NCBI GenBank assembly: GCA_022579005.1
Contig: MU401516.1
Location: forward strand, 1-64,000
Source: Poronia punctata
Taxonomy: Eukaryota; Ascomycota; Sordariomycetes; Xylariales; Xylariaceae
Length of the DNA: 64,000 nt
Reading direction: 5' to 3'
The translations under genes were made by a program, and so were the position numbers. This document shows, piece by piece, positions 23,327 through 37,000 of the stretch (the first letter of the stretch is position 1; the number at the start of each line of letters is the position of its first letter). The notes under the pieces are model-generated. The model searched no databases, was not told where the DNA came from, and saw only the letters and a list, made by a program, of their open reading frames with translations.

Positions 23327-24616
23327 ATGCCAACACCCCGGATCCCCGAGTGGCGGAAGCTACCTGTGACTCTATCTGAGCTTTGTATCGACACGACACT
23401 TCGATGTGGACAAGCTTTCCGGTGGCAGAAGATCAATGATGAATGGTAAGTACCAGGGTCGCCGACTGCTCTCACAAGAGGAAGTACGCGTCCTAATAAC
23501 CCGTCTTTCTAGGAATTGTGTCCTCCATGGCCGCCTGTTGTCGTTGAAACAAGATGACAAGTTCTTGCACTACAAGGTGACATGGCCAAAGGGCCACCGG
23601 AAGGCCCCTAAGAAAGAAGATGATACAGAAGCTCTTCTGAGGCACTATTTCAGCCTCGAGACCGATCTTGCTGCTCTTTACAGCAAGTGGGCCGAGTCTG
23701 ATCCCAACTTTCGGGAAAAGGCACCCAAGTTCACCGGAATCCGCATCCTTAACCAAGATGCATGGGAGACGCTCATCGCCTTCATCTGCAGCAGCAATAA
23801 TAACATCTCGCGTATCTCATCGATGGTAGGTCCCCTCGACTTCCTCAGTCATATACATACTAATATCCGGGACAGGTCGAGAAGCTCTGTATACATTATG
23901 GCCCCTTTATAGGCCGCGTGGGAGATGTGGCCTTTTACGATTTCCCGTCTCCTGAAGCTCTGACCACACATAAGACGGACTCTCACTTGAGAAAACTTGG
24001 GTTCGGTTATAGAGCCAGCTACATTGCTCTGACGGCCACGATGGTCTCCATGCTTAAACCAGAAGGATGGCTGCAAAGCTTGATGAACCCTGAAAACCCT
24101 GGGTGGGGGGTAACTCCCACTCCAGCTCCAGAGAACGAAATCACATACAAGAAAGCCCATGAACAACTCTTGACACTGTCCGGTGTCGGCCCCAAAGTTG
24201 CGGACTGCGTATGTCTGATGGGCTTGGGCTGGGCTGAAGCCGTGCCGGTCGATACGCATGTGTGGCAAATTGCACAGCGTGATTACAACTTTGGGAAATC
24301 AAAGACTAAGACTTTCACAAAATCCATGTACGATGCTGTGGGTGACCACTTTCGCAAGATATGGGGACCACAAGCCGGATGGGCCCAGTCAGTCTTATTC
24401 ACTGCAAACCTCAAGTCATTCTCTGAACAGGCAGCTGGTAAACTGGAACCAGCCCCTGTCGTAGCTGAGATCAAGCAGGAGACGGACGTCGAGGCCTCGG
24501 TAAGCAAGACTAGGAAACGCCGACGCACGTCCGTTGTTCAGGAAACCAAGGTAGAGGAGGTTTCAACCCCCGACATCAAAACAGCCAACAAGAGGAGGAA
24601 AAGGACTAGGGGCTGA
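23327..24616 (+). CDS. OGG1: 8-oxoguanine DNA glycosylase/lyase Ogg1
   Basis: Removes oxidised guanine from DNA and nicks the strand by beta-elimination. Exons 23327-23445, 23513-23825 and 23876-24616 join in phase to 390 residues; donors GTAAGT and GTAGGT, branch CCTAATAAC, acceptors TAG and CAG. The N-terminal domain has CGQAFRW, and NNNISRIS follows. The helix-hairpin-helix/GPD core is near 190-310: LSGVGPKVADCV has the catalytic Lys at 251, and VPVDTHVWQIA has the Asp at 270. Their 19-residue spacing equals that of Lys249 and Asp268 in the human enzyme. The tail has two basic runs (KTRKRRRT, NKRRKRTRG), likely nuclear signals. It lies about 10 kb from APN1, which acts on its product. Confidence 0.95.
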
Positions 24617-24799
24617 GACAGTCAATCGTGCGTACAGAGGTACGGACTCGATACAATCCTCTTTAGTGCTGCTTAGTTATGCGGGAAACCCAAAGGGTTC
24701 TCCTATTTGAGCCGTCGCACATCATAAACCCAGGTCCTACCGAATCTGATCCTTCCCCGGTCTGTCCGGTCTCCTAGCACATCCTAAAGGCATCTCCCC

Positions 24800-25130
24800 C
24801 CTTTCCCCTCAAGCCGAGGCTTACAGCTCGTCATACCGCTACTTGTCGAAATTCAAGTCATCGAGATGGGGCAGCGCCGTGCGATGAGCGGTCGACGAAA
24901 CGACAACTACGCGGGGCTGGAAACCGGGTGTCGAATGCGGTAATAGTGCCGGCTTCAGCAGCTGGCATAAAAGGAAGTGCGAGAGGTGGTTCGGCCAAGG
25001 CGATACTCGAACCATCCCGTCAACGTCCCTCGACAACCAGATATACGCCGGCGTTGGTATATAGGATACGTACTAGCCTTGAGCGCCCTATCTTTCTGGT
25101 TTTCGAGGCCCGGCGAACGCCCTGGTCCCT
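24800..25130 (-). pseudogene. Decayed short-chain dehydrogenase/reductase fragment
   Basis: On the minus strand two frames hold pieces of a classical Rossmann-fold SDR. From ~25,127 one frame reads VRRASK then ILYTNAGVYLVVEGR and a stop; TNAGV stands for the NNAG motif. From ~25,036 a second frame reads NHLSHFLLCQLLKPALL, RVVVVSSTAHR and LDDLNFDK, then a stop. The order and spacing match the middle of retinol-dehydrogenase-like SDRs, including the catalytic-region SSTAHR. No cofactor-binding TGxxxGxG start and no YxxxK segment is intact. At least one frameshift and several stops break it. The decay is not AT-biased, so RIP is not needed to explain it. Confidence 0.65.
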
Positions 25131-27116
25131 GTGATTAAAAAAAGGTTTTCTCGGGCTGTCCATCTTGAGGGATCTGCAAGGCTGCCAGACTTGCGTCTAC
25201 CGATCCTTTGGGATGTTGGTGCGCTATTCTATAGCGACCGTTCATCATGATCGAGTCTATTGCGAACCGTAACTATAGCTGAAACGGATGGTCTATAAAT
25301 GCTTGTGTATGTAATCTTTTACCATGGTTTCGACTTTGCAGATGTCGTCTTTATACCAGCTGACGGTGGTTCTCCCATTCAACATCAACGAACAATTAAT
25401 CCGGTCGTGGACATGTTAAGAGCCGTCTCTTCGGCCTGGCTCATCTAAGCAGTAATGTCTAGAAGCGAACCAAGACAATGGATGTATTTCCTCTCCGCGC
25501 CATGAGGACCTTGACTTGTGGGAACATGGATATGTAGCTCTTAGTTGGGATATACTCATTTTGCCACGGACACATGCTCAGGAGGAGACAGGAGGGTGGT
25601 AGGGAAGGGAAAGTAAGGCGAGCGTCCACAACAGTCGCTGTGCGCGAGGGCCTGGGAAGAATACTGACCATGCGTAGATGGAGAAACTTCCCTGTCGTTG
25701 AGTTCGGTTACTCTGAAGTTCCTAACCTAGTATTAGGTGATACGATACGATACGTGGGATCTACTTAGATTTATGCCGTGTAGCTAAGTAAGTAGGTAGT
25801 TCACTTAATCCAATGAGATGTTGGGACGGAATAATGGTGGTATATAACCATAGATCTAGGTACTTTTCTACATTGCCCACTTGATCTCAGCCATGTAAAC
25901 GATGGTTTCGGGTAGAACCAGCAGAATCTTCCCCTATCTGAGATTCCTAGCTTACGATACTCTCCCATCGTCAAGGCTCTACTTGAAGAGCATCGGATGA
26001 AAAAAAATCTGTACAGAAAGGCTTAAAGACTCACCCGTCCTTCTCTACTCGAGGACGAAGACACGAAATATCAGAATATAGCTAGGTGGATCACAGACGA
26101 AATACCTTCATCGTGCCACGTTTCACGAAGCCCGTTAGAGATCACATCAATAGGATAGATAATAGACATAAGAATGGCACTATCCTATCTCCTAACAATC
26201 GTCACCGTACGTAGGTATTCCAAGAGGTAATACAAACACATTTATATAGCTAAGTAAGTACGCGTGATGTCCCAACAAATACGTGCCGCGTCGGAAACTC
26301 GTAATGTCTCACTCTAATCATATCATCACAGACAGACAAATAGATAGATAAACAAGCCTGCTCTAACGGTCGATTAGAGATGGAAAAAAGTGTCTAGCCG
26401 GCGGCGCGTACCGTATATGTACGAGACAGACGCGCGGGAAGGGGGCGTTGCCACCTAACCTAACCTAACCTACGGCACTGAGACAAACAGACAGACTACC
26501 GCAAGAAAGTAAGTAGGTATACAAATCTCTGCGAGCATACATTTAGTAATAATAGGTCGTGATAACTTAGTTACTTTACCTACATCCTCTTCTTCTCTAC
26601 AAGAGGCTGAAAGTCAAAACTCTATGGAAAAGTAATGTTATATGTTCATAGTGACGAGGGATCAACAAATTACGGTACATTGCGCCCTACCCCTGAGAAC
26701 GCTCACCTAGGTGTACCGTGTCCGGAGTTCCCTAACCTAACACACATTATTATATCATACTTAATTATAGGGTTTACATTCAAGTAGGTTCGGTTATATT
26801 GGGTCTTGTATGCACAGAGCCAGTCCGTCAGTAAGTCCAACACAATATCATCCATCATCATCTTGCCAAGCCCAACAACACATAGAGGTAGTAGTAAAAT
26901 AAGTGAGTGAAAAAGGGGGGCACACATATCCCCCTCCCACACAATACGAAGCGAAGCCATCTGTCCTTGTCATCCCTTTTCTTTTCCTCTCTTTCCGTCC
27001 TTCCTTTCTTTCACATGCAGTTTATTCAACCTGTCCAAGATAAGCCTACATAAAATAACACACACCCAAGTTATTAGAACTCAGTAGGTCCGTAGGATTT
27101 TCAAACCAAACAGAAG

Positions 27117-27162
27117 GAAGACCGACCGACCGACCGACCGACCGACCGACCGACCGACCGAT
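27117..27162. repeat. (GACC)n tetranucleotide microsatellite
   Basis: About ten tandem copies of GACC with no interruption, in gene-free DNA about 500 bp from the AT-rich block. It looks like a simple slippage repeat. Confidence 0.95.
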
Positions 27163-27616
27163 CAAGAAGTAGAAGTGCCGAATCATCGGCCCAACGAGGA
27201 ACGTTCCGTCGCGGTCCCTTTTTCTCCAGTTTTTATTTTTATCTTTTCTTGACATAGAAAAATTCCACACGTACATACAAACATACGAGTAGATCAAACC
27301 ACTTTCAACAAGAAGCTAACAACCTAAACCTAACATATATGATATATCTATCTCTCCTAGTCTTATTTCGGCCCCCCTAATGATCACCATCATCTTGCAA
27401 TCCCGTAGCCTCTTTTCTTTCTCTTTTCCTCCTCCGATGTATGTAGGTAAGTACGAGTAGGTACCTTAAGCAAACTGACAGATACGTATAGATAGATAGA
27501 TGAACAACGCTTTCTCAAGTTAGGTAGGTAGGTAGGTAGATAGGAGACTTCTCTCTCTCTATCTCTCTCTCTATCTATCTACTTGTAAATCTACAACCTT
27601 TGACAGCAACTACACG

Positions 27617-27671
27617 TAAGTACTATAGCGGAACAATGTAGCTAGGAACAATGATTGTTAGACCTACAACT
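27617..27671 (+). repeat. Left inverted terminus of the AT-rich block
   Basis: Reads TAAGTACTATAGCGG, then AACAATG and, 13 bases on, GGAACAATGATTGTTAGACC. Against the right terminus about 40 of the first 53 positions agree. A second copy of this arm in inverted orientation ends at 27,750 (CCGTTATAG), so a 130-bp palindromic, MITE-like unit sits exactly at this border. Confidence 0.75.
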
Positions 27672-27715
27672 ATAGCTTTTTTTTCCAATTGTAGTATTAA
27701 AAATAATTATTATTA

Positions 27716-27750
27716 GTCTAACAATTATTGTTTGCCTAAAACCGTTATAG
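27716..27750 (-). repeat. Inner inverted copy of the left terminus
   Basis: On the minus strand it reads CTATAACGG and then TAGGCAAACAATAATTGTT-AGAC, close to the outer arm at 27,623-27,662. One difference in the terminal core is G to A, as RIP would give. Together the arms form a small foldback unit of about 130 bp. Confidence 0.6.
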
Positions 27751-28215
27751 CGCAGCTCTGCTGCTCTACTAGCAAATATTTTATTTATAGTCTAGCTTAA
27801 TTAATAACACATTACATTTATTTTAATAATATTTAGTTAACCGCTTTTTAATTACTGCTACTATTCTAGCCCCCCTTTTGCTTCCCTACGCACTAAGATC
27901 TATTCCTACTCCTATTCCCATTCCTACTCCTATTGCCCCCATTGCCCCTATTCCCATTCCCATTCCCATTTCCACTCCCCCTTAGCCATAAATGCAAAGA
28001 AAACCAACACTATAACCAGCCTATAACAAATACAATTAAAGTTAAATAAATTTAGTACATCAGATATTAGCTTAGAAAACCTAGGTAAAAAAAAAAGTAC
28101 ATCTACTTACTATAAGCAAAGGGTTTAGGTCGAAAAATCTATCAAATTAATTATTTTAAAAACTGTCGAAATTATTAGTTAGCAATAATAACACAACTAA
28201 TTAAATAGCAAATAA

Positions 28216-28680
28216 AATATATACCTTAAAACAATAAAATAAAAGCATTGCAACAAATAAGTACTATTTTTAATATTAAATAAATAAAATTAATATAAAG
28301 CGGATTAAATAGAATATATACCTTAAACAACAAAATAAAAGCATTGCAACAAACAAGTACTATTTCTAATGTTAAATAAATAAAATTAATACAAAGCAAA
28401 TTAAATAAAATACATACCTTAAACAACAAAATAAAAGCATCGCAATAAGCACTATTATAAATATTAAATAAATAAAATCAATACAAAGTAAATTAAATAA
28501 AATATATACTTTAAACAATAAAATAAAAGCATTGCAATAGGCATTATTATAAATATTAAATAAATAAAATTAATACAAAGTAAATTAAATAAAATGCAAA
28601 GCAAATTAAATAAAATGCATACTTTAAACAACAAAATAAAAGCATTACAACAAACAAGCACTATTTTTAATATTAAATTA
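28216..28680. repeat. ~100-bp tandem repeat, about five copies
   Basis: Five successive units start with a form of ATACCTTAAACAACAAAATAA, then carry AAGCATTGCAA and AATTAAATAAAAT. Copies begin near 28,216, 28,315, 28,412, 28,503 and 28,616, with lengths of about 92-113 bp. They have the same A/T bias as the rest of the block. The repeat gives rise to periodic Leu/Ile/Phe/Cys-rich open frames on the minus strand that should not be taken as membrane proteins. Confidence 0.85.
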
Positions 28681-30810
28681 AAGCTGCTAATAAAGATTAT
28701 ATTATATACATATTACGTACATAAGTTAAAATATTTTAATATTTTAGTTATTATGCACGTAACTAATACCTAAAACGTTAACAATATAAAGCAAAAATAG
28801 CTTAATTGCTTAAAATATGTTAGCATTAAAAACATTATAAAGTTTAACATGTACTATAATGCTAATTATTATAGCAGCATTTTTATATTTTTATATTATT
28901 TTTAAGCTAAGAATGCAATTAACTTCTTTAGTACGTTTAAAAAGCATAATAATAAAGAAAATATAACGTTTACTATAAACGTTAAAAAAAAAATATAATT
29001 AATATAGCTATATTTATATTTATAATAAACTATAGCCTATTTTTTACTAAAAACAAAACGTTTGTTTTCTTTACTATTAAAAGCATTAGTTAAGTTATAA
29101 TAACCTTACTTTTTTATTTAAGTTAATAGCAAGGTTAAATGCTTATACAAAAGTGCTAAAATAATATACTTACCTTTTAGCTATTTATAGTTAATTAAAA
29201 GCACACTTGCAAGCATACTAAACTACAGCTTAATTTTTATAAGCTAAAAGCTAATAATTAAGTTTTTTATAGTTTATATAATATGCAAGCTTTAACTTTA
29301 ATAAAAAAGCTTTAAATATTTGCCTAATTTAAAAAAGCAAAAATTGTTCCTTTTAAACAATATATATTAGCTTTTTTATTTTTTTAATTAAAATCTTATT
29401 AATAATAAAAAAGTCTTAATAGCTTTTATTTGCTAAAACAGCTATATTAAGCTTATAATTATCTTAATCTTTAGTAGCCTAAAGCTTTTATTTTAGTTTA
29501 TTTTAATTAAATTAAGCTAGTGCTCTTTTAAACAAAGTTAGGTAATGCTTATATAAGTGCTAAATATTAGCTATAAGTTTTAAGTTATTATATTGTACTA
29601 CATTATAAAGCATAAAGCAAAAAGTTATTTAATTATTTAATTTAGTAAAAAAGACCTTTTTAATATTTAAGTAGTTTATTTTATATACTTAACGTTTAAA
29701 CTATTTAAAAGCGCATATTAGTTATACTTATTATAGTTATATGCTAATTAATAATAGCTTTAACTTAGTGCTTTTAAAAACAAAAAAAGTAAAATTAACA
29801 AGAAAAAAACTAAAATTCCCTAGTCTATTTTAATTTACAAGTTAAAAGTATATACTTAGTAAAGCTAGTTACGTGCTATGCTATTATATAAAGCTGCTTA
29901 GCAAAGTCTAACTTACTAATAAAAGTCTTTGCTTATTAATACGTTACAGTTTACTACTATAGTATATTTAGCTACAAAATTATAATAATAAAAGGTAATA
30001 TATATATTTAAACATATAGTATTTTTTATAAACAAAAGTCCCTAGGTTTAGCTACTAGCTTTTCTTTTTATTATTGCGTTTAATGCTATAAAACTAGTAC
30101 AAAAAAATGCTATTATTATAATATAGCATAGCTTATTAAAAGCCTTGCAACTAGCATAAACTAGCTATTTTATAGTTTTAAAGTTATTTTAAAGTACAAA
30201 GTTTCCTATTAAAACTATACTGCTTTTTACTATAGCTATAAATGCAAAAATAATAAAGTTAACAAAATTGTTTATAACGTTTTTAGCATACGTTAAAAAG
30301 TTTTTTTTAAAGTGTTTAAGCTAAAGCTAACTACGTAAAAAAACAAAAATTATCTTTTTTTATAAAGCATAAGCAAACATTTTATAACTTAATAAATAAT
30401 ACTTTAAAAACTAAAGTTAACAAAAACTAAAAAAAAATTAGAATACATGCAAGTAAAAAGTATAATTATTTATTACGTTAGCAATAAAAATACTATTATA
30501 AAAAAAAAAATGTTTTAAGTTAAAAAGTCTAGTATACTTAAAATAATACGTATTATATAAGCAAGTAAAAATAATATTAAGCGCTAGTGCTATAATTTTT
30601 AGTACAAAGTAAAAAGTATTAAGCTTTTATTATTAACTAAAGTTATCTTGCTTTATACTTTTAAGCTTTTTTATTTTGTTTTATATATATATTAGCTAGT
30701 AATAATACTGCTTATAGCAAACAAAGTTTATTTTATCTTGCTTTTAGCTAGATTTAATATAATAGTTGTAGTAATATTTAAAAGCTTAAAGCTTTTTAAA
30801 ACTATTATTT

Positions 30811-31077
30811 TAATAAAAGTTATTAAAGGGTAGCTGTAAAAACTGTATTTATAAAGTGAGATGTAAAAGTAAAAGAGAAGGTTAAAGGTCTCCCTAAATA
30901 GGATTTGCAATTAAAATCTAATTTATAAAGAGCCTTTAACTTAACTAGGCCTAGCTTGCAAAGTTTGCGTAGCTATGCTTATTTAGGTTTATTTTATTTA
31001 TATAATTTTTTATAGACGAAAGGGAGGCTGTACTTTATAATAACGTTATTGCTAGTGCTTTTTGTTGTGCTCTATTA
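30811..31077. repeat. Left LTR-like direct repeat
   Basis: 267 nt, aligned without gaps to 38409-38675. Nearly all differences are C/T or G/A. This copy is the more strongly mutated of the two: for example GCTAGTGCTTTTTG here against GCCGGTGCCCCTCG in the right copy. Shared landmarks are AACTAGGCCTAGCTTGCAA and AAAGGGAGGCTG. Confidence 0.82.
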
Positions 31078-34000
31078 AAGTGCTAGGCAATAGAAAAAAG
31101 GTTTACTGCCTTTAGTGCTTTTTATAAAGCTAACCTTGCTGCTAAGTTGTTAGTACCTTTGCGCGTTCTTTTTATTGTTTTTAATACTTTTTAACTAAGT
31201 TTTTTAAATAATGCAACTTGCATTTAAATATTTATTAATTATACTTATGTTTTTATTTTTTTTATTTAATAAAGTAATTAAATTTGTTTTTACGCTAGTT
31301 AAAACAGTGCTTAAAAACTATGTTTACTTTATAAATGTTTCCTTTGCTATTTAAATGTTAGTTTGCTTTTACTAGTTTTAAAGGTAAGATAGTTTATTAA
31401 AATAAGTTACTTTTAGCTTTTTAAGGTCTTAGTATAGCTACTAATATAATAAAATAGATTTAGTAGCTTTTAAAAAAGTTTAGTTTATAAGCAGCTTTGC
31501 TTACTTTTTTTTTTATAGTAAAAAGCTTAGCGTGCTGCTGTGTTAGTTTTTAAAACAATTATCTAAGCAAGTAATATTTGTTATAAAGCTTAAGTAAAAC
31601 TTAGTTACTTTAATAAAACTTTAGTTATTAATGCTTATAATTATATATTTGCTTTGCTTTAGCTATAGTAAAGTTTATTATAATATAAGCGTCTTATTAA
31701 AAAGATTAGCGCATATATTTAATTACTTTTAAAGCTAAGTTATTATAAAAAAGCATAGCAATTAAATTTAAAGGTTAAAAACTATATAGCTATTTATATA
31801 GTATTAATTAAATTATAGTGTTATATATAGCGTTAAAGTTTTATTGCAAAATTATTAACAATTTTACTTAATTACTATTAAGCTTTATAAAGTTATAATA
31901 TTATATTATAATCTTTACTATTTAATTTTTTTTTTAAAAAATACTATTGCTTTAAAAATAGTATGCTATTATTATTATTAATTTAGCGCTTATTGCTTTT
32001 TAAACGCTTGTTTATAATTTAAATATAAACTTGCAATTTTAGTTAAATATAATTCTACTTAAAATTCCCTAGTTACTAATTATTAGTTAATAAAAAAGTA
32101 TTATTCCTTAATCCTTAGCCGTATATTTATTATTTTTTAAAATTAGCAAGGTTTTTTTTAATATTAAGCAAGTAACTATTATTAAAGCGTTAAAGTATAT
32201 ATAGTAAAGCTTGCTAACAAGCTGCTATAAAGTTTCCTTTGCTAGCACTTAAAGCAATTTAATAATAAAATTAATTTTAATTATATATATTAGCAAAAGG
32301 TCTTTAAGTTTAATAGGTTATAAACTTTTTATAAGCTTTTATTAGTTTATCTAGTTTACATTATATTTAAAATAGTGCTGTACGTACTTTTTAACTAACT
32401 AAGTTTTTTAAAACATTAAAAAAAGTTATAAATTATATAATATATGCTTAGCTTTAAAATAATGCTTATTATTATATACTATCTTTAGTACTTTATAGCT
32501 TATGTTTTTTAAAATATAAAGTTGCTTAACTTTGTTATAAGTATTATATACTAGTCCTTTTTTAACAATAAAAAGGTTGCTAAGCTAAAAAAAAAAATTG
32601 CTAACGCCTTTATTAGCACTAAGGTTTTTTAAAACAGTAGTATATTTAAAGTCTTTTTTATACGCTGCCTTAAACTTGCCTTTTTATTTATTGCTTATAA
32701 TAGCTTTAGTTTTAAAAATAAACTAAACTTAGTTTAAAACTACTAGTTTATTTAACTAAACTAACTTACTATTAACTTCTACGTTATATATAGTACAAAG
32801 CTTACTTAAAGTATTTAAAATATAATTAAGTTATCTTAGTAAGTAATATACTTAGTATTTATATTATAAAAAATAAATAAATAAATTAATAAGCTATTTA
32901 TTAGCTTTATTTATAGCTACTATATTTAAAATTATTTATTTTACTATACTTTTTATTGCGCTATAGTTTATAAGCACTACTACTTAGCCCTAGTTAAAGT
33001 GTATTATTATTTATAGTTAACATAAGGCCTAAACTAAGTACGCAACTTTTAACTTAAAAAAACTATATTTAGTTTTAGCATTAAACAAATAACAACTAAA
33101 GTATATAATAAGTTAAACTTTAGTTAATAAAATATTTTTGCTAAAGTACTACTTATAGTTTAGTAGTAAATAAAACACTATTACTTTAAATTTTTACTTA
33201 ACTAAAATATTTATTTAAATAAACAAAGTTTAGTTTAAGTTATAGTAATATAAAGTAGTTTTTTTATAAATAGTATTTTATACTGCTTTAAACAATGCTA
33301 ATTTTGCTAGCATAAAGTTATAAAACGTTAACTTATAATAATGCTTTTTTTTTTTTAAACTTTTGTTTATAACTTTACTTTTTTTGCAGCTTTTAGCTAA
33401 AAAAGCCGTTTTTTGTTTTTATAACAGCTTAATTAGTTAAGTATAATAAAAAATAAGTACGCATAAAAAGCTACTAGCGCTAATATACTGCTTTAAGGCC
33501 TTTAAATTGCGTAAAAATGCTAGCTGTTTAAAAGCTTTAAGCTAATATTATATAGTTAACATTTTTAGTTTATTAACATAAAAACTAAAAAGCTTAATAA
33601 ATAAGTACTTAATAAAAGATTTATTTAAAGATATTAATATGTTTTTATGCTTAAATAGCTAAAAAATTATTTATAAGTGCTTAATATAGTTTTTAAAAAT
33701 ATTAAAAAAAATTACTATATTGTTAATAAAAGCGCGCGTATACTTTAAATATTTGCAAAATAAGTTGTTTATATACTTTTAAGCATATATAAGTAAGTTG
33801 CAAAATTTTATAAAGGCTATAGTTAACTATTTAATACTTTAAAAGCTAATAATAGTAAATTTTTTTTAATAGTTTAAGTGCACCTTAAACTAGTAAAAAA
33901 AACCTATTACGTTTACTACTATAATTTAACTTTTTTTTTTTAAGCTAATAATTATATTTGCTTAAAGCAGTAGTAAATAATTATTAAGCATTGCTATACA

Positions 34001-37000
34001 ATTAAGCATATATAAGTTTACTACTACTTGTTTTTTAGTTATGCTATATATTATTTGCTACGCTATAAATACTAAGTAAGCAAAAAAACATAGTTTATTA
34101 ACTTACTTTAAGCGCTTTTGCTTATAAAAAAAGTTATACGTTATATTAAGTACTTTTATATTACGCTATAATAAAAAGTAATAATATAAGTTTAATTTTA
34201 TGTTTTGCTATTTTTTTATTAAAAATACTTTTAGTTAATTGTTTTTAAGTACTTAAATAGTACTTTTATTAACTTAAATTTTAAACGCTTTAGTTACTTT
34301 TTATAGTTTTTTAGCTTATAAAGCTTGTTTTAAGTAAATATAAATGCTACTAAGCGCTATAATTTTAAGTAAGTTTATAAGTTTTTATATACTTAAAGTT
34401 GCTTAATACTTTAGCACTTTAAGTTTTAAAAGCTTATAGTTTTTTAATTTAACAACTTTATTATTTAATATTTTTACTTTAATAAGTATTAATATAATAG
34501 TAGCTTAAATTATATTTTATACTGCTTTAAATAATAAGTTATTAAATATAAGCATATTTAATTCTAGCTAATATAATAAGTTATTAATAGCTAGAACTAG
34601 GCCTAGGGTATATAATAGGTTTTATTTAACGTTTACTAGCATTTGCCTTATACTAGTAATAATTATAAGCAATTAAGCTTGTGCTATTGCGCTTATTATT
34701 ACTTTTATAATTATAATAGTAGTAAAAAGTGCGCTTATAGCTTTTTTTTAAAAAATGTTTATTTGCTTACTATTTTTTGCTTTGCTTATTTTTTTTAACT
34801 TAATACTTTTTTATATTTATAATAGCTTATTAAATATGTTTTAAACTAGTACTATTGCTAGCAATTGTACGTTTATAGTAGCGTTTAAAGCAAAGTTATA
34901 TAACGCTATAAAGCAAAATTGCTTATTATTAGGTAATAGCTTATAGTTTATAAGCAAATATGCGCTTTTACTACTATTAAAAATTATATTTTTATATATT
35001 ATAACTTTTTAGTTGCATTTATAGCCGTTATATAACGTAATAAAGTTTATACTAAAGTTAAAAGCTAAAAATTAAAGTTTTATTTAACTATAGTTAATAA
35101 TTTTTTTATATAGTAAATAAAAGTCGGCTTTTAATAAGATCTTTAGCTTTAATTTTTTTTTTATAACCTATTTTTTTTTTATAAACTTAATAAAAACTAC
35201 TTTTTTTTTAGCGTTTGCGCCTTAGGCATAAAAAATAAAAGTTGCCTATTTGTTTATATAAACCTTTTAGTTTTCTAATCTTTAAGCCTTGCTTTTACGT
35301 TTTTTAACTATATATTCTAGCTTTTAAAAAAATAATTTACTAATTATAGTATTGCTTGTACTAGTGTTGCTATATACTTTATGCTTTTTACTTTTTAAGC
35401 TAGCTTAAATTTTTATTTATAAATAAGTATAGCTAAATCTAAAGCTGTTTAATTTATTATTAATATAAAAAGCTTTAATAATAATTAGCTTTTTTTAAAT
35501 TAAAGTAGCTTTAAGTATAGCTTTTATTAAATTTACTAAAACTTTTTCTATTTTTATTAATTTATTTTTAGTTAATATAAAATAAAAGGCTTTTAAAATA
35601 TTTACTTTATTAATACTTTTTTATTTAAATTAAAACAGTAGTATAGCTTATAGCTTAGTAAACGTTATGCTAGCTTAAAAAATACTTTTTATATTTTATA
35701 TAATGCCTTGCTTAGCGTCTTTATAAAAGGTTAGGTAGCAAAATAGTTAATTGCAAAAAAGCTGCAACTTTTTATAATATTTACATATTTATTAATTTAA
35801 ATTTACTAGTAAAAAAGTTTTTAAGTTTTTAAATAACATTTAAAAGTAATATTTTTGCTAGTATTATAACATATTTTCTTTTTTTTTAAATAGCGTTTTG
35901 CATTAATTATATATATAGTTTATATTTACTATAAAAAAAAAGTTGCTATAGTATTTTTAATTGCTTTTTAATTTATTTAATTTATAAAATCTTGCTAACT
36001 TTTTATTAATATTGCTTTTAGCGCTAGATTTATTAGCAAAATATACTTAATTATTACGTTTTAATTAAAATTTGTTTTAATTAAAGCAATACTTATTATA
36101 GTTTTTGTTTTAATAATTTTTGCTATAATTATTAGTTTTTTTGCCTTTTTAATTATTATGCCGGTTATCTTATTAGTTATCCCTTTTTTTAAGGTTACAG
36201 CTTTTAAAATCTTTAAAAAACCGGTTATTTTAATTGCTAAAGCAATTCTAGTTATTAAAGTACTTCTTTTTATTTTTATTTTTTTAATATTTTTATAAAT
36301 CCTGCTAATAATTATTATAAAGCTTATTTTCTTAGTATTTGCTACCTTTAGTTTCTTTTAATTAAACGTTAAAAAATTTCTTTTTCTTTTTAATATAAAA
36401 GTATTATAACTTTGCTTTTTGTTTTAAGCGTTTATAATAATTTTTAATCTTTTTAAAGTATTTTTGCAGTATTTTTTTAGTTTTTAGTAAATAAACAATA
36501 TTTATAATTATTTTCTTTATTATGTTATAAATGTTTTTAAAAATACCTTACTAATTAGTATTAGTACATATAAGCAATTATACTCTTTTAATATATTATA
36601 TCTTCTTTTAAATAAATTTAAGTAATGCCTTGCAATCTTTAGCTATATTTTTAAAGCTAACAGTGCTTATTTAAAATAAATAAAAAGCTTAACTTAACTT
36701 TATTTAAAAACAATTTTTTAAAGCTTTTATAAAAACTATAAAACTATTTTTATATATATTAACTTAGTTATAAGTAATAAGTTTATTTTTTTACTAACTT
36801 AGCGCAAAACTACTTAATAGCTAATTTTATAGTACTAGTACTTGCTTTAAATTAAAAATGTAAGTTAGCTTATATTTTATAAAAGTATTAATTTAATTAA
36901 TAAATGTATAAATGTTAGTATATATTATATTTTTGCTATTAGCAACGCGTTTTTATTTTTTAAAATCTAGCTATTTTAAGTTAAACGTTTTAATATTATT

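Larger units (their letters stand above)
24617..27616. other. Gene-poor region between OGG1 and the AT-rich block
   Basis: Holds the dehydrogenase relic (24,800-25,130) and then ~2.5 kb with no gene. Microsatellites include CCTAACCTAACC at 26,452, a (GACC)n tract at 27,117, and CT/TATC tracts at 27,550-27,590. TACGAGTA occurs at 27,284 and 27,452. Confidence 0.65.

Noticed and set aside
26452..26472. CCTAACCTAACC as a telomere repeat
   Set aside because: Unit is CCTAA, not the CCCTAA of filamentous fungi, only about four copies, in the middle of the window; similar words are common in the intergenic DNA.
28226..28661. Minus-strand Leu/Phe/Cys-rich small membrane proteins
   Set aside because: They are translations of the ~100-bp tandem repeat in A/T-rich DNA and repeat with its period.
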